Shown in pieces: positions 27,489 through 36,791 of a stretch of 64,000 nt of DNA. The notes under the pieces are model-generated. The model worked only from the letters and a program-made list of their open reading frames with translations. It ran no database searches and was not told where the DNA came from. How positions within the stretch are numbered: the stretch's first letter is position 1; each line of letters starts with the position of its first letter. The position numbers were made by a program, and so were the translations under genes. The DNA lies in contig DFEK01000001.1 in the NCBI GenBank assembly GCA_002368665.1, positions 275,643-339,642 of the forward strand, in the 5' to 3' direction. The stretch is from Lachnospiraceae bacterium UBA3804 (GTDB taxonomy: Bacteria; Bacillota; Clostridia; Lachnospirales; Lachnospiraceae).

Positions 27489-28458
27489 AGCCCTTCTCAT
27501 TCTATCTTTTGTTGCTTTGACTTCAACCGTATTTGCCGGTTGCGGCAAAGAAGAGTATTCCATGAAATTCTCACGGAATTTGAATTCTTCGTCGTATACG
27601 ATGGTAAATATTGCGGAAGTCAATTCTACACTCCCCGGATACACCGAAAACCTGTGTGTGGATTTTGCCGACTATGATGCGCCGCCTTCTTTAATCGATG
27701 CATCTGCAGGTGGTTTGTTTGACTTAACCGACCGGAAAGTCCTTTACGGTAAGGATTTATATGCATCCATGAATCCTGCATCCTTAACCAAGGTCATGAC
27801 GGCACTGGTTGCTTTGAAATACGGTAATTTATCCGAGCGCCTGGTTGTAACCGAACATGCAATGGTTACCGAATCCGGAGCACAGACTGCAGGCTTGCGT
27901 CCCGGAGATACCATGACCCTCGAACAGGCCTTGAATATCATGATGGTATCCTCCGCAAATGATGCGGCTCTCGCCGTAGCGGAACATGTCGGCGGAAGCG
28001 TCGGAGAGTTCGTGGATTTAATGAATGCGGAAGCGCTTCGTATCGGTGCCACAAAGACGCATTTTACCAACCCTCACGGTTTAACCGATGACGATCATAA
28101 GACCACCCCTTATGATCTGTATTTAATCTTCAATGAAGCGTTAAAATACGATATGTTTAAGACCATCATTTCCCAGGTGGCTTATACAACCGGTTATAAC
28201 GATGCGAACGGAGCGGTGAAAGAAGCAAGTTTTGAAAGCACAAATCTGTTTTTCAAGGGTACTTACCAGCTGCCCCAGAACATTTCCTGTATGGGCGGCA
28301 AAACGGGTACCACATCGGCGGCGGGAAGCTGTTTGATCATTTATGCAACGGATTCCGCGTCCGGAAAAGAGTATATTTCCGTCATTATGGATGCGCCCGA
28401 CAGAGAGGCATCCTATAACGATACGGAGACTTTGTATTCTTTGGGAAATTCCTTGTAA
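27472..28458 (+). CDS. D-alanyl-D-alanine carboxypeptidase, lipoprotein-type
   Basis: A 328-residue DD-peptidase (DacA/PBP5 type, S11 family). The GTG start at 27472 gives a signal peptide ending in FAGC (cysteine at residue 23), a lipobox, so it is probably a membrane-attached lipoprotein rather than tail-anchored. Catalytic motifs are SLTK (near 104), SAN in VSSANDAALA, and KTGTT. It trims the terminal D-Ala from peptidoglycan stem peptides, fitting the PBP2/RodA neighbourhood. The C-terminal membrane-anchor domain of PBP5 is absent. Confidence 0.9.
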   Translation: MKCTNKALLILSFVALTSTVFAGCGKEEYSMKFSRNLNSSSYTMVNIAEVNSTLPGYTENLCVDFADYDAPPSLIDASAGGLFDLTDRKVLYGKDLYASMNPASLTKVMTALVALKYGNLSERLVVTEHAMVTESGAQTAGLRPGDTMTLEQALNIMMVSSANDAALAVAEHVGGSVGEFVDLMNAEALRIGATKTHFTNPHGLTDDDHKTTPYDLYLIFNEALKYDMFKTIISQVAYTTGYNDANGAVKEASFESTNLFFKGTYQLPQNISCMGGKTGTTSAAGSCLIIYATDSASGKEYISVIMDAPDREASYNDTETLYSLGNSL

Positions 28459-28481
28459 TTTTTAATGATTCTAGGTATAAT
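28453..28481 (+). promoter_or_regulatory. Promoter of the small P-loop gene
   Basis: TTGTAA (28453-28458), a 17-base spacer and TATAAT (28476-28481) lie 64 bases before the start; the -35 overlaps the last codons of the carboxypeptidase gene. Confidence 0.65.
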
Positions 28482-28544
28482 AAAAGAGATTTCAAAAGAT
28501 TTCTATGGGGAAATCAAAATAATCGATCGGAGGGGTATTACATT

Positions 28545-28964
28545 ATGGTTCGTATGATTACAGGTAAGAATGGAAAGGGCAAATCCAAAGTACTTTTGGA
28601 GAAGGTAAACGAAGAGATCAAGACAGTTCTCGGTAATGTGGTTTATATCGATACCACTACAAAGCACATGTATGAATTAAACAACAAAATTCGTCTGATC
28701 AATGCTTCCGAGTATATGTTAGACACCTGCGATAAATTCTTAGGATTCCTTTCCGGTATTATTTCACAAGATCACGACCTTCAGCAAATGTATTTTGATA
28801 ATTTCTTAAAGCTTTCCAACACTTCCGTTTCCGAACTGGAAACAGTCGTAAACGAACTCGAGAAATTAAGCGAGAAATTCGGTATTGATTTCTATATTTC
28901 CGTTTCCACATCGGACGGTGATGTTCCGACATCCTTAAGCGACAGAGTCTTGGTTGCTTTATAA
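28545..28964 (+). CDS. Small P-loop protein of unknown function
   Basis: A 139-residue protein with a Walker A motif GKNGKGKSK at residues 7-15 and little else recognisable. A strand-like VVYIDT (32-37) follows and could supply an aspartate. The rest is helical and mildly acidic. It has a strong AGGGG site, its own promoter and its own terminator, so it is a stand-alone unit. I cannot assign a function; ATP or GTP binding is inferred from the P-loop only. Confidence 0.65.
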   Translation: MVRMITGKNGKGKSKVLLEKVNEEIKTVLGNVVYIDTTTKHMYELNNKIRLINASEYMLDTCDKFLGFLSGIISQDHDLQQMYFDNFLKLSNTSVSELETVVNELEKLSEKFGIDFYISVSTSDGDVPTSLSDRVLVAL

Positions 28965-28984
28965 TTCTAAGTCATGGATAAGAC

Positions 28985-29019
28985 AAGCCTCAGAAGCGCT
29001 CTGGGGCTTTCATCTTTTT
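28985..29019 (+). terminator. Rho-independent terminator
   Basis: AAGCCTCAGA (28985-28994) pairs with TCTGGGGCTT (29000-29009), one G-U pair, then a T-rich tail TTTTT at 29015-29019. It ends the P-loop gene unit. Confidence 0.8.
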
Positions 29020-29035
29020 AGGATAATTTTACGGT

Positions 29036-30460
29036 ATGGACAATCAGCAGGAAAACAACAACCAAATCCGCAAGCGTAAAAAACAAAGACGTCCCTTGAA
29101 CATCAACATAGGGATTGTTATTTTTGTGGTGATCGGCGGTTATATTCTGTATTGTCTGATCGCTTACATGAAATCGTCTCCGGTAGCCGGATATGAAGTG
29201 AAAGTCGGCTCCTTAACGCAGCCTGCGACCTTTAACGGTCTTTGTGTCAGAGATGAAGAAGTCATATATGCGGAAGAAGCCGGATATGTCAATTATTATA
29301 CGCGTGAAGGCGAGAGAGTATCCTTCGGAGATCTGGTTTATTCCGTTGACTCAAGCGGTGAACTTGCCGAACTTTTAAAGAGTGCCGGAACGGATAAAAA
29401 CGTAATGTCCGATGAGGATTTTACGGAAATCAGAAATGATATCCTTGCATTTACCAAGGATTTCTCTGTTACGAAATTTGAACCCGTTTACGATTTTAAA
29501 TATGATCTGCAGGGTACGACTTTAAAACTTTCAAACTTAAATGTTTTAAGTTCGATTTCCAATTCCGGAAACGGAAGACTCGGAAATTCCGTTAAGATGA
29601 AGAATGCTCCGAAGAGCGGATATGTGGTATTCTCGACGGATCAGTATGAAGATTTAAACGCTCAGGATATCACGGTTGAAAACTTCGATAAGAAGAATTA
29701 TGAGAAAAAACAGTTCGTTAACAATGAACTTGTTGCATCCGGTGATCCCGTGTATAAGATGATCAATTCCGAGGACTGGCAGGTGGTTATCCAGACGGAT
29801 GAAGCGACGGCGGAACGCTTAAAAGAAGCGGGCAGTGTGAATGTGAAATTCTTAAAAACGCAGAATTCCTGCAGTGCTTCTACATCTGTTGTAAAGCACG
29901 GAGAAGGAACTTTTGTCATTTTATCCTTCCGTTCCTATGTTTCCACGTTCGCAACGGATCGTTTCCTGGATGTGGAAATCATGATGAATGAAAAGACCGG
30001 ACTGAAGATTCCGAATACCGCGATTGTGGAGAAGGAATTCTATCTGGTTCCCGAAGAATATGCGACACTGGCTACGGAAAATGCAGATACCGCACAGTTT
30101 GGCGTACAGAAATACAATGACAAGGGACAGATCGTGGTTCAGTACCTCGACCTGGAATTGTATGAAAAGAAAGACGGATATTATTACATCAATGCACCGG
30201 AAGTAACACTCGGTGATACGATCGTGAAAGACGATTCCAACGAAACATTTACCGTCAGCAAGAAAGGTACGCTGATCGGTGTTTATAATATCAACAAAGG
30301 ATATGCTGATTTCAGGCAGATTACGATTCAGTATCAGAACGAGGAGTATTCGATCGTAACTCCGAACTCCAATTATGGTCTGCGTGCGTATGATTATATC
30401 GTTCTGGATGCCTCCACGGTGGAAGATGACGATCTGGTATATCAGAAAATGGCGAAATAA
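29036..30460 (+). CDS. HlyD-like membrane fusion protein upstream of yggS-sepF
   Basis: A 474-residue protein with a very basic N-terminus (RKRKKQRR), one membrane helix (about residues 24-46) and a large external part. The segment from about residue 55 (GLCVRDEEVIYAEEAGYVNYYTREGERVSFGDLVY, in part) resembles a lipoyl/barrel-sandwich hybrid domain of HlyD-type adaptors. It is not next to an ABC or RND transporter. The pairing with yggS and sepF suggests a role in envelope or division, which is inference. Stop is 1 base before yggS. Confidence 0.72.
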   Translation: MDNQQENNNQIRKRKKQRRPLNINIGIVIFVVIGGYILYCLIAYMKSSPVAGYEVKVGSLTQPATFNGLCVRDEEVIYAEEAGYVNYYTREGERVSFGDLVYSVDSSGELAELLKSAGTDKNVMSDEDFTEIRNDILAFTKDFSVTKFEPVYDFKYDLQGTTLKLSNLNVLSSISNSGNGRLGNSVKMKNAPKSGYVVFSTDQYEDLNAQDITVENFDKKNYEKKQFVNNELVASGDPVYKMINSEDWQVVIQTDEATAERLKEAGSVNVKFLKTQNSCSASTSVVKHGEGTFVILSFRSYVSTFATDRFLDVEIMMNEKTGLKIPNTAIVEKEFYLVPEEYATLATENADTAQFGVQKYNDKGQIVVQYLDLELYEKKDGYYYINAPEVTLGDTIVKDDSNETFTVSKKGTLIGVYNINKGYADFRQITIQYQNEEYSIVTPNSNYGLRAYDYIVLDASTVEDDDLVYQKMAK

Positions 30461-30461
30461 G

Positions 30462-31154
30462 ATGAGTGCGAAAGAAAACTATTTAAGAATCAAATCCGAG
30501 ATGGAAGATATTCTCATAAAGAGCGGCAGAAGTGCGGATGATGCACTTTTACTTGCCGTCAGCAAAACGAAGCCCGTCGAAATGTTACAGGATGTGTATG
30601 ATGCGGGCTGCCGTGATTTCGGAGAGAATAAAGTCCAGGAAATCATGGATAAAATCGACAAGCTTCCGTCCGACATCAGATGGCATATGATCGGCCATTT
30701 GCAGACCAATAAGATCAAATACATCATCGATAAAGTCTATATGATCCATTCCGTGGATACGCTGCATTTGGCAGAAGCAATCAGCAAAGAAGCGGTGAAA
30801 AAGAATGTCAATGCGCGTATTCTTCTTGAGGTCAATGTGGCAGGCGAAGAAAGCAAATTCGGCGGCAGTTTGGATGAGGCAAGGGTTTTATTCGAAGAAG
30901 CAAGCAAATTACCGAACCTTACCGTCTGTGGTTTGATGACGATAGCACCATATGTAGAAGATGCGGAAGAAAATCGTCAATATTTTGCGCAATTACGTGA
31001 ATTATCTGTTGACTTATTTGGCAAAAAAACCGATAATAAAAGAGGTGTTGAATTATCCATGGGAATGAGCGGAGATTATCCGGTAGCACTGCAGGAAGGT
31101 TCTACAATTATTCGTGTGGGAAGCAACATTTTCGGAGAAAGAATTTATGTGTAG
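30462..31154 (+). CDS. yggS: PLP homeostasis protein YggS/YlmE
   Basis: A 230-residue TIM-barrel PLP-binding protein (PROSC/YBL036C family). The PLP lysine is in LLAVSKTKPVEM (near residue 35). Other family stretches are FGENKVQEIMDK, WHMIGHLQTNKIKYI and ELSMGMSGDYPVALQEGSTIIRVGSNIFG (in part). Start ATG 30462 directly after the preceding stop. Family members buffer free PLP; in Gram-positives the gene lies next to sepF, as here. Confidence 0.94.
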   Translation: MSAKENYLRIKSEMEDILIKSGRSADDALLLAVSKTKPVEMLQDVYDAGCRDFGENKVQEIMDKIDKLPSDIRWHMIGHLQTNKIKYIIDKVYMIHSVDTLHLAEAISKEAVKKNVNARILLEVNVAGEESKFGGSLDEARVLFEEASKLPNLTVCGLMTIAPYVEDAEENRQYFAQLRELSVDLFGKKTDNKRGVELSMGMSGDYPVALQEGSTIIRVGSNIFGERIYV

Positions 31155-31164
31155 GAGGTAGAAG

Positions 31165-31650
31165 ATGGCTTCTAAAGACGTACTTGGCAAAATCTTAAAC
31201 GGAATCGGTCTTGAAAGCGGTGCTGAAGAAGAATACGAAGAAGAATACATCGAAGATGATGAGCGCTTTGAAGAAGAAGTAGAGAAAAAAGCGACGAAGA
31301 AAAGCAAGCCGAAATTCGCATCGAACAGGAGAAAATCAGAGAGGGGTGACGAGATGTACAGTATTCACAGAATGCATGCAAGAACCATTGAGGATGGTAA
31401 AGAGATTACCGAGTTATTAAAGAACAGAACGACCGTAATCATTAACCTGGAAGGTGTTGATCTGGCAGTTGCCCAGCGTATTATCGACTATACCTCCGGA
31501 TCCTGCTTCGCATTGGATGCTAAACTGGAAAGTATTTCTTCCTACATTTTCATGGCTTCACCCAGTGCAGCAAATGTTACCGCAGATGTTGCCGGTGAGA
31601 ACTTAAGTTCCATCAATGTTCCCGGATCCGATGATTCCGATTTGTTATAA
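31165..31650 (+). CDS. sepF: Cell division protein SepF
   Basis: A 161-residue FtsZ-anchoring protein. A short N-terminal amphipathic segment (MASKDVLGKILNGIG) fits a membrane-targeting helix, followed by an acidic/basic linker (20-65) and the SepF fold (about 70-155; GKEITELLKNRTTVIINLEG, DYTSGSCFALDA). An AGGAGG site lies upstream. A terminator follows. Confidence 0.93.
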   Translation: MASKDVLGKILNGIGLESGAEEEYEEEYIEDDERFEEEVEKKATKKSKPKFASNRRKSERGDEMYSIHRMHARTIEDGKEITELLKNRTTVIINLEGVDLAVAQRIIDYTSGSCFALDAKLESISSYIFMASPSAANVTADVAGENLSSINVPGSDDSDLL

Positions 31651-31687
31651 TCGAATCGCACAGGGAATGTGCTAGAGTAAATTCTGT

Positions 31688-31708
31688 CCCGGCAGTGTTG
31701 CTGCCGGG
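31688..31708 (+). terminator. Terminator after sepF
   Basis: CCCGGCAG (31688-31695) pairs perfectly with CTGCCGGG (31701-31708) across a TGTTG loop. The downstream tail ATATTTCATTTT is T-rich but not a clean run. Confidence 0.75.
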
Positions 31709-31745
31709 ATATTTCATTTTAGAAGATTTAAGGAGTTAGACCCCG

Positions 31746-32516
31746 ATGAAGGAGCTTCTGATAGACAAAAGCAAAACCATACAGATTCCGGTGATTATCG
31801 GAAATAAGAAGGATTTAAGCGACAAAGGATTTCAAATGGATGAAGTATACGCACCCATTCTTGTAAAGGATATGGTTTCGGGTGCTTTTGCGAATGAGTA
31901 TCCGAAGGCTGTTTTTATCGATACGGATGAGTTAAAGGATATGGAAGGCGCTGAATTCTTCAGCCTGATCGCCTATGCCATGCGTTTCGGTATGGAAAAC
32001 AGTGCAAATCTTTATATGTATATCATCAATCATTTGTATGAACTTTGTGATCTTGATTTGGATGCCCTCGAAGAGTTGTTTGAAGAGATTTATAAAGTAC
32101 ATCGTAAAATTCTTGCAAATAAGACCAAAGAGGAACGCTCGAAGATTTCTTTGCTTGAGTTAATGGGCGATTTCTATCAGTCTTACGATGCCTTCACGGA
32201 AAGCGACTGTGTGGCATTCGGATGCATTACGGGAGCATATTATTCCTACAAAAAAGAGCTTCTTTCCACCGAGGATTATTATGAGATCCGCGATATGTTC
32301 GTTCCGTTCGGCATTTCCATTACTCAGACGAAATATGACAAGAAGAAACTTTACGAAGATTTTCTTGCGTTTGTGCAGAAACATGAAAAGAAAGACGATG
32401 TTCTTTACTTAAGAAAGTTCGGTAAAATGGCGTATGCGTTTGAAACAGTCGAGGATGAATTCTTTAATGCGGATCTGTTTGAATCGGTTTATTTTGATGA
32501 GTTTGACAACGAATAG
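31746..32516 (+). CDS. Hypothetical protein, unrecognised
   Basis: A 256-residue soluble-looking acidic protein with no signal peptide or membrane segment. I do not recognise a family or catalytic motif. Residues 100-260 are predicted mostly helical (for example MYIINHLYELCDLDLDALEE and EEIYKVHRKILANKTKEER). A strong AAGGAG site precedes ATG 31746. It lies between the sepF terminator and a RluD-type gene 6 bases downstream, so it probably shares that transcript. Confidence 0.6.
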   Translation: MKELLIDKSKTIQIPVIIGNKKDLSDKGFQMDEVYAPILVKDMVSGAFANEYPKAVFIDTDELKDMEGAEFFSLIAYAMRFGMENSANLYMYIINHLYELCDLDLDALEELFEEIYKVHRKILANKTKEERSKISLLELMGDFYQSYDAFTESDCVAFGCITGAYYSYKKELLSTEDYYEIRDMFVPFGISITQTKYDKKKLYEDFLAFVQKHEKKDDVLYLRKFGKMAYAFETVEDEFFNADLFESVYFDEFDNE

Positions 32517-32522
32517 GACGGT

Positions 32523-33467
32523 ATGAACACAGGGAATGAAAATACAAATTTCAGATTTGTGATCGATTCGGCTGCTTCGGATGAGCGGCTGGATGTTTTT
32601 CTGTGCGATCAGTTTGAGGCGTTGTCTCGAAGCTATATCCAGAAAATATCCAAGCAGGGGCTCGTTACGGTGAATGACAAAAGTGTTAAATGCGGTTATT
32701 CCCTGAAGGAAAACGATGTCGTTTCCATAGAGATTCCCGCACTGATTACGCCCGATATTGAGCCTGAGAACATTCCGCTGGATATTTTATACGAAGATGA
32801 TGATCTGCTGGTTGTAAATAAGCCCAAGGGCATGGTCGTGCATCCTGCGGCCGGTCATTATTCCGGAACGCTGGTGAATGCACTGATGTATCATTGCAAG
32901 GATTCTTTATCCGGAATTAACGGTGTGATGCGACCGGGGATTGTCCACAGGATTGACCGTGATACGTCCGGTTCTTTGATCATTTGTAAAAATGATACCG
33001 CCCACAATCACATTGCCGCTCAACTGAAAGATCATTCCGCCAAACGTATTTATAAGGGGATTGTCTGCGGGCATCTCAAAGAAGAAAAAGGTACGATCGA
33101 TGCACCGATCGGAAGAGATGCAAAGGATCGTAAAAAGATGTCGGTTCATTCCTCGATGCCCGGTTCCAAACATGCGGTAACGCATTACAACCTGATCCGA
33201 GAACTGGATAAGAATTATGATTATGTATCATTTCAATTGGAGACCGGAAGGACGCATCAGATCCGTGTCCACATGGCAAGTATAAACAGGCCTTTACTCG
33301 GAGATTTGGTTTACGGACATGATGATGCTTTTCATACCGCGGGGCAGGTACTGCATGCCGAAGTGATCGGTTTTATCCATCCGAGAACCGGTGAATATAT
33401 GGAGTTTAGCGCACCCCTTCCGGAGTATTTCGAAACGGTATTAAAAAAACTTGGTTATGAAGAATAA
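32523..33467 (+). CDS. RluD-family 23S rRNA pseudouridine synthase
   Basis: A 314-residue RluA/RluD-type synthase. An S4 RNA-binding domain (about 17-75; RLDVFLCDQFEALSRSYIQK) precedes the catalytic domain with HRIDRDTSG (aspartate near residue 143), VVNKPKGMVVHPAAGH and the C-terminal ETGRTHQIRVHMA. It isomerises uridines in large-subunit rRNA; the exact site cannot be read from sequence. It overlaps the phosphoesterase gene by 11 bases. Confidence 0.9.
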   Translation: MNTGNENTNFRFVIDSAASDERLDVFLCDQFEALSRSYIQKISKQGLVTVNDKSVKCGYSLKENDVVSIEIPALITPDIEPENIPLDILYEDDDLLVVNKPKGMVVHPAAGHYSGTLVNALMYHCKDSLSGINGVMRPGIVHRIDRDTSGSLIICKNDTAHNHIAAQLKDHSAKRIYKGIVCGHLKEEKGTIDAPIGRDAKDRKKMSVHSSMPGSKHAVTHYNLIRELDKNYDYVSFQLETGRTHQIRVHMASINRPLLGDLVYGHDDAFHTAGQVLHAEVIGFIHPRTGEYMEFSAPLPEYFETVLKKLGYEE

Positions 33468-34287
33468 ATCAAAGAAAAAAGGACATATCATTTTTTTCTC
33501 CGTCTTGTTGTTTTTGATCCTGGCGGCATTTTGGTACTTTATTCCGGTAACGGAAACAATCGATTTGGATGTTGAAAATGACGGTGGCAAAGAAGTGAAA
33601 GCGGCATTGATCACCGATTTGCATTCCTGTTACTACGGGAAAGACCAGAAGGGTCTTTTGAAACGTATTGACAAAGAAAATCCGGATATCGTGCTTCTCG
33701 GTGGCGATATTTTTGATGATAAGCTGGGAAACAATAATTCAGAGATTGTCTGTAAGGCGCTTGCTTCTAAGTATCCCTGTTACTATGTAACCGGAAATCA
33801 TGAATTCTGGAGTGAAAGAGTAGATGAGATCAAGCAGTACCTTAAAGGAATCGGCGTACATGTGCTGGCCGGAGATACCGAAACGGTTACGATTCACGAT
33901 ATTACTTTGGATATCAGCGGAGTGGATGATCCGACAAGGATCGGGAAAAAGAAATGGAAAAACCAATTGGATGCGGCATATCAAAAGACCGATCCAACGC
34001 ATGTTAAGATCCTGATTTCCCATCGTCCCGAGAAAGTCAAGATATACGAGCAATACGATTATGACATTATAGTTGCCGGACATGCACATTCCGGACAGAT
34101 CAGGATACCTTTTTACAATCACGGATTATATGCCCCGAACCAGGGTTTTAACGCAAAATATGTAAATGGCCTGTATGAACTTTCCAACGGCTCCAAACTT
34201 GTGGTGAGCAGAGGTCTTGCGAGAGAAAGTACACCGGCGCCCAGATATTTTAATCATCCGGAACTGGTGATTCTAAAAATACATTAA
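33457..34287 (+). CDS. Membrane-anchored calcineurin-type metallophosphoesterase
   Basis: A 276-residue protein: N-terminal membrane helix (about 9-30) with a poly-lysine cytoplasmic start, then an external phosphoesterase domain. Metal-site motifs are LITDLHS (the usual DxH), LLGGDIFDD, TGNHEFW and AGHAHSGQIRIP. This YkuE/YaeI-like group includes lipid A-type pyrophosphatases, but the substrate here is unknown. The ATG at 33457 is preferred over TTG 33451; the start lies inside the end of the preceding gene. Confidence 0.82.
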   Translation: MKNKSKKKGHIIFFSVLLFLILAAFWYFIPVTETIDLDVENDGGKEVKAALITDLHSCYYGKDQKGLLKRIDKENPDIVLLGGDIFDDKLGNNNSEIVCKALASKYPCYYVTGNHEFWSERVDEIKQYLKGIGVHVLAGDTETVTIHDITLDISGVDDPTRIGKKKWKNQLDAAYQKTDPTHVKILISHRPEKVKIYEQYDYDIIVAGHAHSGQIRIPFYNHGLYAPNQGFNAKYVNGLYELSNGSKLVVSRGLARESTPAPRYFNHPELVILKIH

Positions 34288-34307
34288 ATCAAAGGAAGGG
34301 ATTGGTT

Positions 34308-36791
34308 ATGGCCGATAAGAAACAAAACAGCCCCATGATTAAGATCGCAACATTTATTGTTGACAGAAGAAACCTGTTTTTTCTATTATTCGGTATTGCA
34401 ATTATCTTTAGTCTGATAGCCTCGAAGTGGGTGAAAGTAGAAAACTCCCTCGCGGCATTCCTGCCCAAAAGCGCGGAAACTTCCATAGCGCTGGACCGTA
34501 TGGAGGAGGAGTTTACGACATACGGCAGTGCGGATATTATGGTCAGCAACATTACCTATGATGACGCACTTGCGCTAAAAGAACAGATCGAAGCAAGAGA
34601 TGATGTTTCGATGATTCTTTTCGATAATTCCGAGGATTATTACAATAATTTCTCCGCATTATTCAAGATTACTTTCGCCTATCCGGAGACGGACGAAAGG
34701 GCGCTGCAGGGGCTTGATGAAATCAAAGAACTGCTGAAAGAATATGATATTTACGTATCAACCAGCATGGGTGATACATCTGCAGAAATGATCAAAAAAG
34801 AGATGCAGACGGTCAGTCTCATCGTTGCGATCATAGTTCTGTCGGTTCTGATTTTGACTTCACAAACTTATGCGGAAGTGCCTGTTTTGCTTCTTACCTT
34901 CGGAGCAAGTGCGTTGATCGCTTCCGGAACGAATTTCTTACTCGGTACGATTTCGTTCGTATCCGATTCGGTTACAATTGTTTTACAGCTGGCTCTTTCC
35001 ATCGACTATGCGGTTATTTTCTGTAACCGTTATAAAGAAGAACACTTAAAACTTCCCGTCAGAGAGGCAGATATCGTAGCACTTTCCAAAGCCATTCCCG
35101 AGATCTTTTCCTCATCGCTTACCACAATCGGCGGCCTGATTGCGATGATGTTTATGCAGTACGGTATCGGACGGGATATGTCCATCTGCCTGATCAAGGC
35201 AATCTTATTCAGCTTATTATCCGTATTCTTGCTGATGCCCGGATTGATCATGCTCTTTGGACCGCTCATGGATAAAACCAAGCATAAAAGTTTCATTCCG
35301 AAGATTTCATTTGTCGGCAAATTCGATTATGCGACCAGGTTTATCATTCCGATCCTTTTCGTGGTTTTGTTGGTAGGCGCTTTCTATTTCCAGAACAAAA
35401 CGCCTTATGTATTCGGATATTCGCAGGTTGAAACACCTGTTAAAAACGATAATCAGATTGCCACGGAACGAATCAATGAAAGCTTCGGCGATAAAAACAT
35501 GGTCGCTTTAATTGTTCCCGCGGGCGATTACGAGAAAGAGAAAAAACTGATTCATGAGCTGGAAAGCCATCCGGAAGTGGATTTCTGTCAGGGTCTTGCA
35601 AGCACCGAAGCCATGGACGGATATATGCTGACGGATAAGCTTACGACCAGGGAATTTGCCGAACTGATGGATCTGGATTACGAAGTCGCGGAACTTCTGT
35701 ACATGGCATATGCGGTCAATGACGAACATTATGCGAAGATCATAAACGGTCTGTCCGGTTACAGTATTCCTTTGATCGATGTGATCAATTTCCTGTACGA
35801 TGAAGTCGAAGAAGGTTATGTGACACTGGATGACGATACGTATCAGACCCTGTCGGATGCACATCGTAAAATCGAAATCGCTTCCGATCAGCTCCAGGGC
35901 GAGAACTACAGCAGAATTCTGGTATATTTAAACCTTCCGGAAGAGGGAGAGAAGACATTTGCATTCTTAGACGAGATGCATACCATAGCGGCTAATTATT
36001 ACGGAGACGATATACTGGTTGCAGGCAATTCCACCAGCCAGTATGACTTAAAGAAAACATTCGATATCGATAATAAAGTCGTAAATGTCGTTTCGATCCT
36101 GGCTGTTTTGGCTGTATTGCTTTTTACCTTTATGTCGGCCGGAATGCCGGTACTTTTAATCCTGGTTATTCAGGGCGCCATTTGGCTGAATTTCGCAATT
36201 CCGAGCCTGACACATACGAATATCTTCTTTATGGGTTATCTGATCGTAAGCTCGATCCAGATGGGTGCCAATATCGATTATGCGATTGTTATTTCCGGTC
36301 GTTTTATGGAAAACCGTCAGACCATGAATAAGAAAGATGCAGTTGTGGAAACATTGAATTTTGCGTTTCCGACAATCCTGACGTCCGGATCCATGATGGT
36401 GCTGGCCGGCTATTTTATTGGACGATTATCATCCGATGCGGCGATCTGCGGTATCGGCCAGGCACTTTGCCGAGGAACCATAATTTCAATCATTATGGTT
36501 ATGTTCGTTCTTCCGCAGATTCTGCTGGTCGGAGAAAAGATCATCGAAAAGACCAGTTTCAAGGTTTCCGTACCGTTTAAAGTAAACCGTAATTCCGGTC
36601 TTATGAGAGTGGACGGAATCATGCAGGGACAGATCAACGGATTCGTGGTCGGTGAAGTTCATGCGGTTGTTAAAGGCGATGTCAATGCAGTCGTCTCCAT
36701 GGGCAAAATTACGCAGGCTTCCGAGGAGGATCTGGAAGAAATTCCGATCCTTGATGAGACGACGGAAGGAGGCGATTCAAATGAAGAATAA
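34308..36791 (+). CDS. MMPL/RND-superfamily transporter
   Basis: An 827-residue efflux-type membrane protein with two homologous halves, each one helix, a large external loop and a five-helix bundle (second half begins near residue 345). ALSIDYAVIFCNRYKEEH and MGANIDYAIVISGRFMENR carry the conserved SxDY-like / GxxxDY proton-relay motifs of MMPL proteins. AAGGAAGGG gives proper spacing for ATG 34308. Its final 11 bases overlap the GLUG protein gene. Substrate unknown; lipid or surface-polymer export is common in the family. Confidence 0.85.
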   Translation: MADKKQNSPMIKIATFIVDRRNLFFLLFGIAIIFSLIASKWVKVENSLAAFLPKSAETSIALDRMEEEFTTYGSADIMVSNITYDDALALKEQIEARDDVSMILFDNSEDYYNNFSALFKITFAYPETDERALQGLDEIKELLKEYDIYVSTSMGDTSAEMIKKEMQTVSLIVAIIVLSVLILTSQTYAEVPVLLLTFGASALIASGTNFLLGTISFVSDSVTIVLQLALSIDYAVIFCNRYKEEHLKLPVREADIVALSKAIPEIFSSSLTTIGGLIAMMFMQYGIGRDMSICLIKAILFSLLSVFLLMPGLIMLFGPLMDKTKHKSFIPKISFVGKFDYATRFIIPILFVVLLVGAFYFQNKTPYVFGYSQVETPVKNDNQIATERINESFGDKNMVALIVPAGDYEKEKKLIHELESHPEVDFCQGLASTEAMDGYMLTDKLTTREFAELMDLDYEVAELLYMAYAVNDEHYAKIINGLSGYSIPLIDVINFLYDEVEEGYVTLDDDTYQTLSDAHRKIEIASDQLQGENYSRILVYLNLPEEGEKTFAFLDEMHTIAANYYGDDILVAGNSTSQYDLKKTFDIDNKVVNVVSILAVLAVLLFTFMSAGMPVLLILVIQGAIWLNFAIPSLTHTNIFFMGYLIVSSIQMGANIDYAIVISGRFMENRQTMNKKDAVVETLNFAFPTILTSGSMMVLAGYFIGRLSSDAAICGIGQALCRGTIISIIMVMFVLPQILLVGEKIIEKTSFKVSVPFKVNRNSGLMRVDGIMQGQINGFVVGEVHAVVKGDVNAVVSMGKITQASEEDLEEIPILDETTEGGDSNEE

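Noticed and set aside
34302..34308. TTG start for the MMPL gene (same TTGGTTATG context as at 33451)
   Set aside because: The ATG six bases later has better spacing from AAGGAAGGG; the shared nonamer appears to be coincidence.
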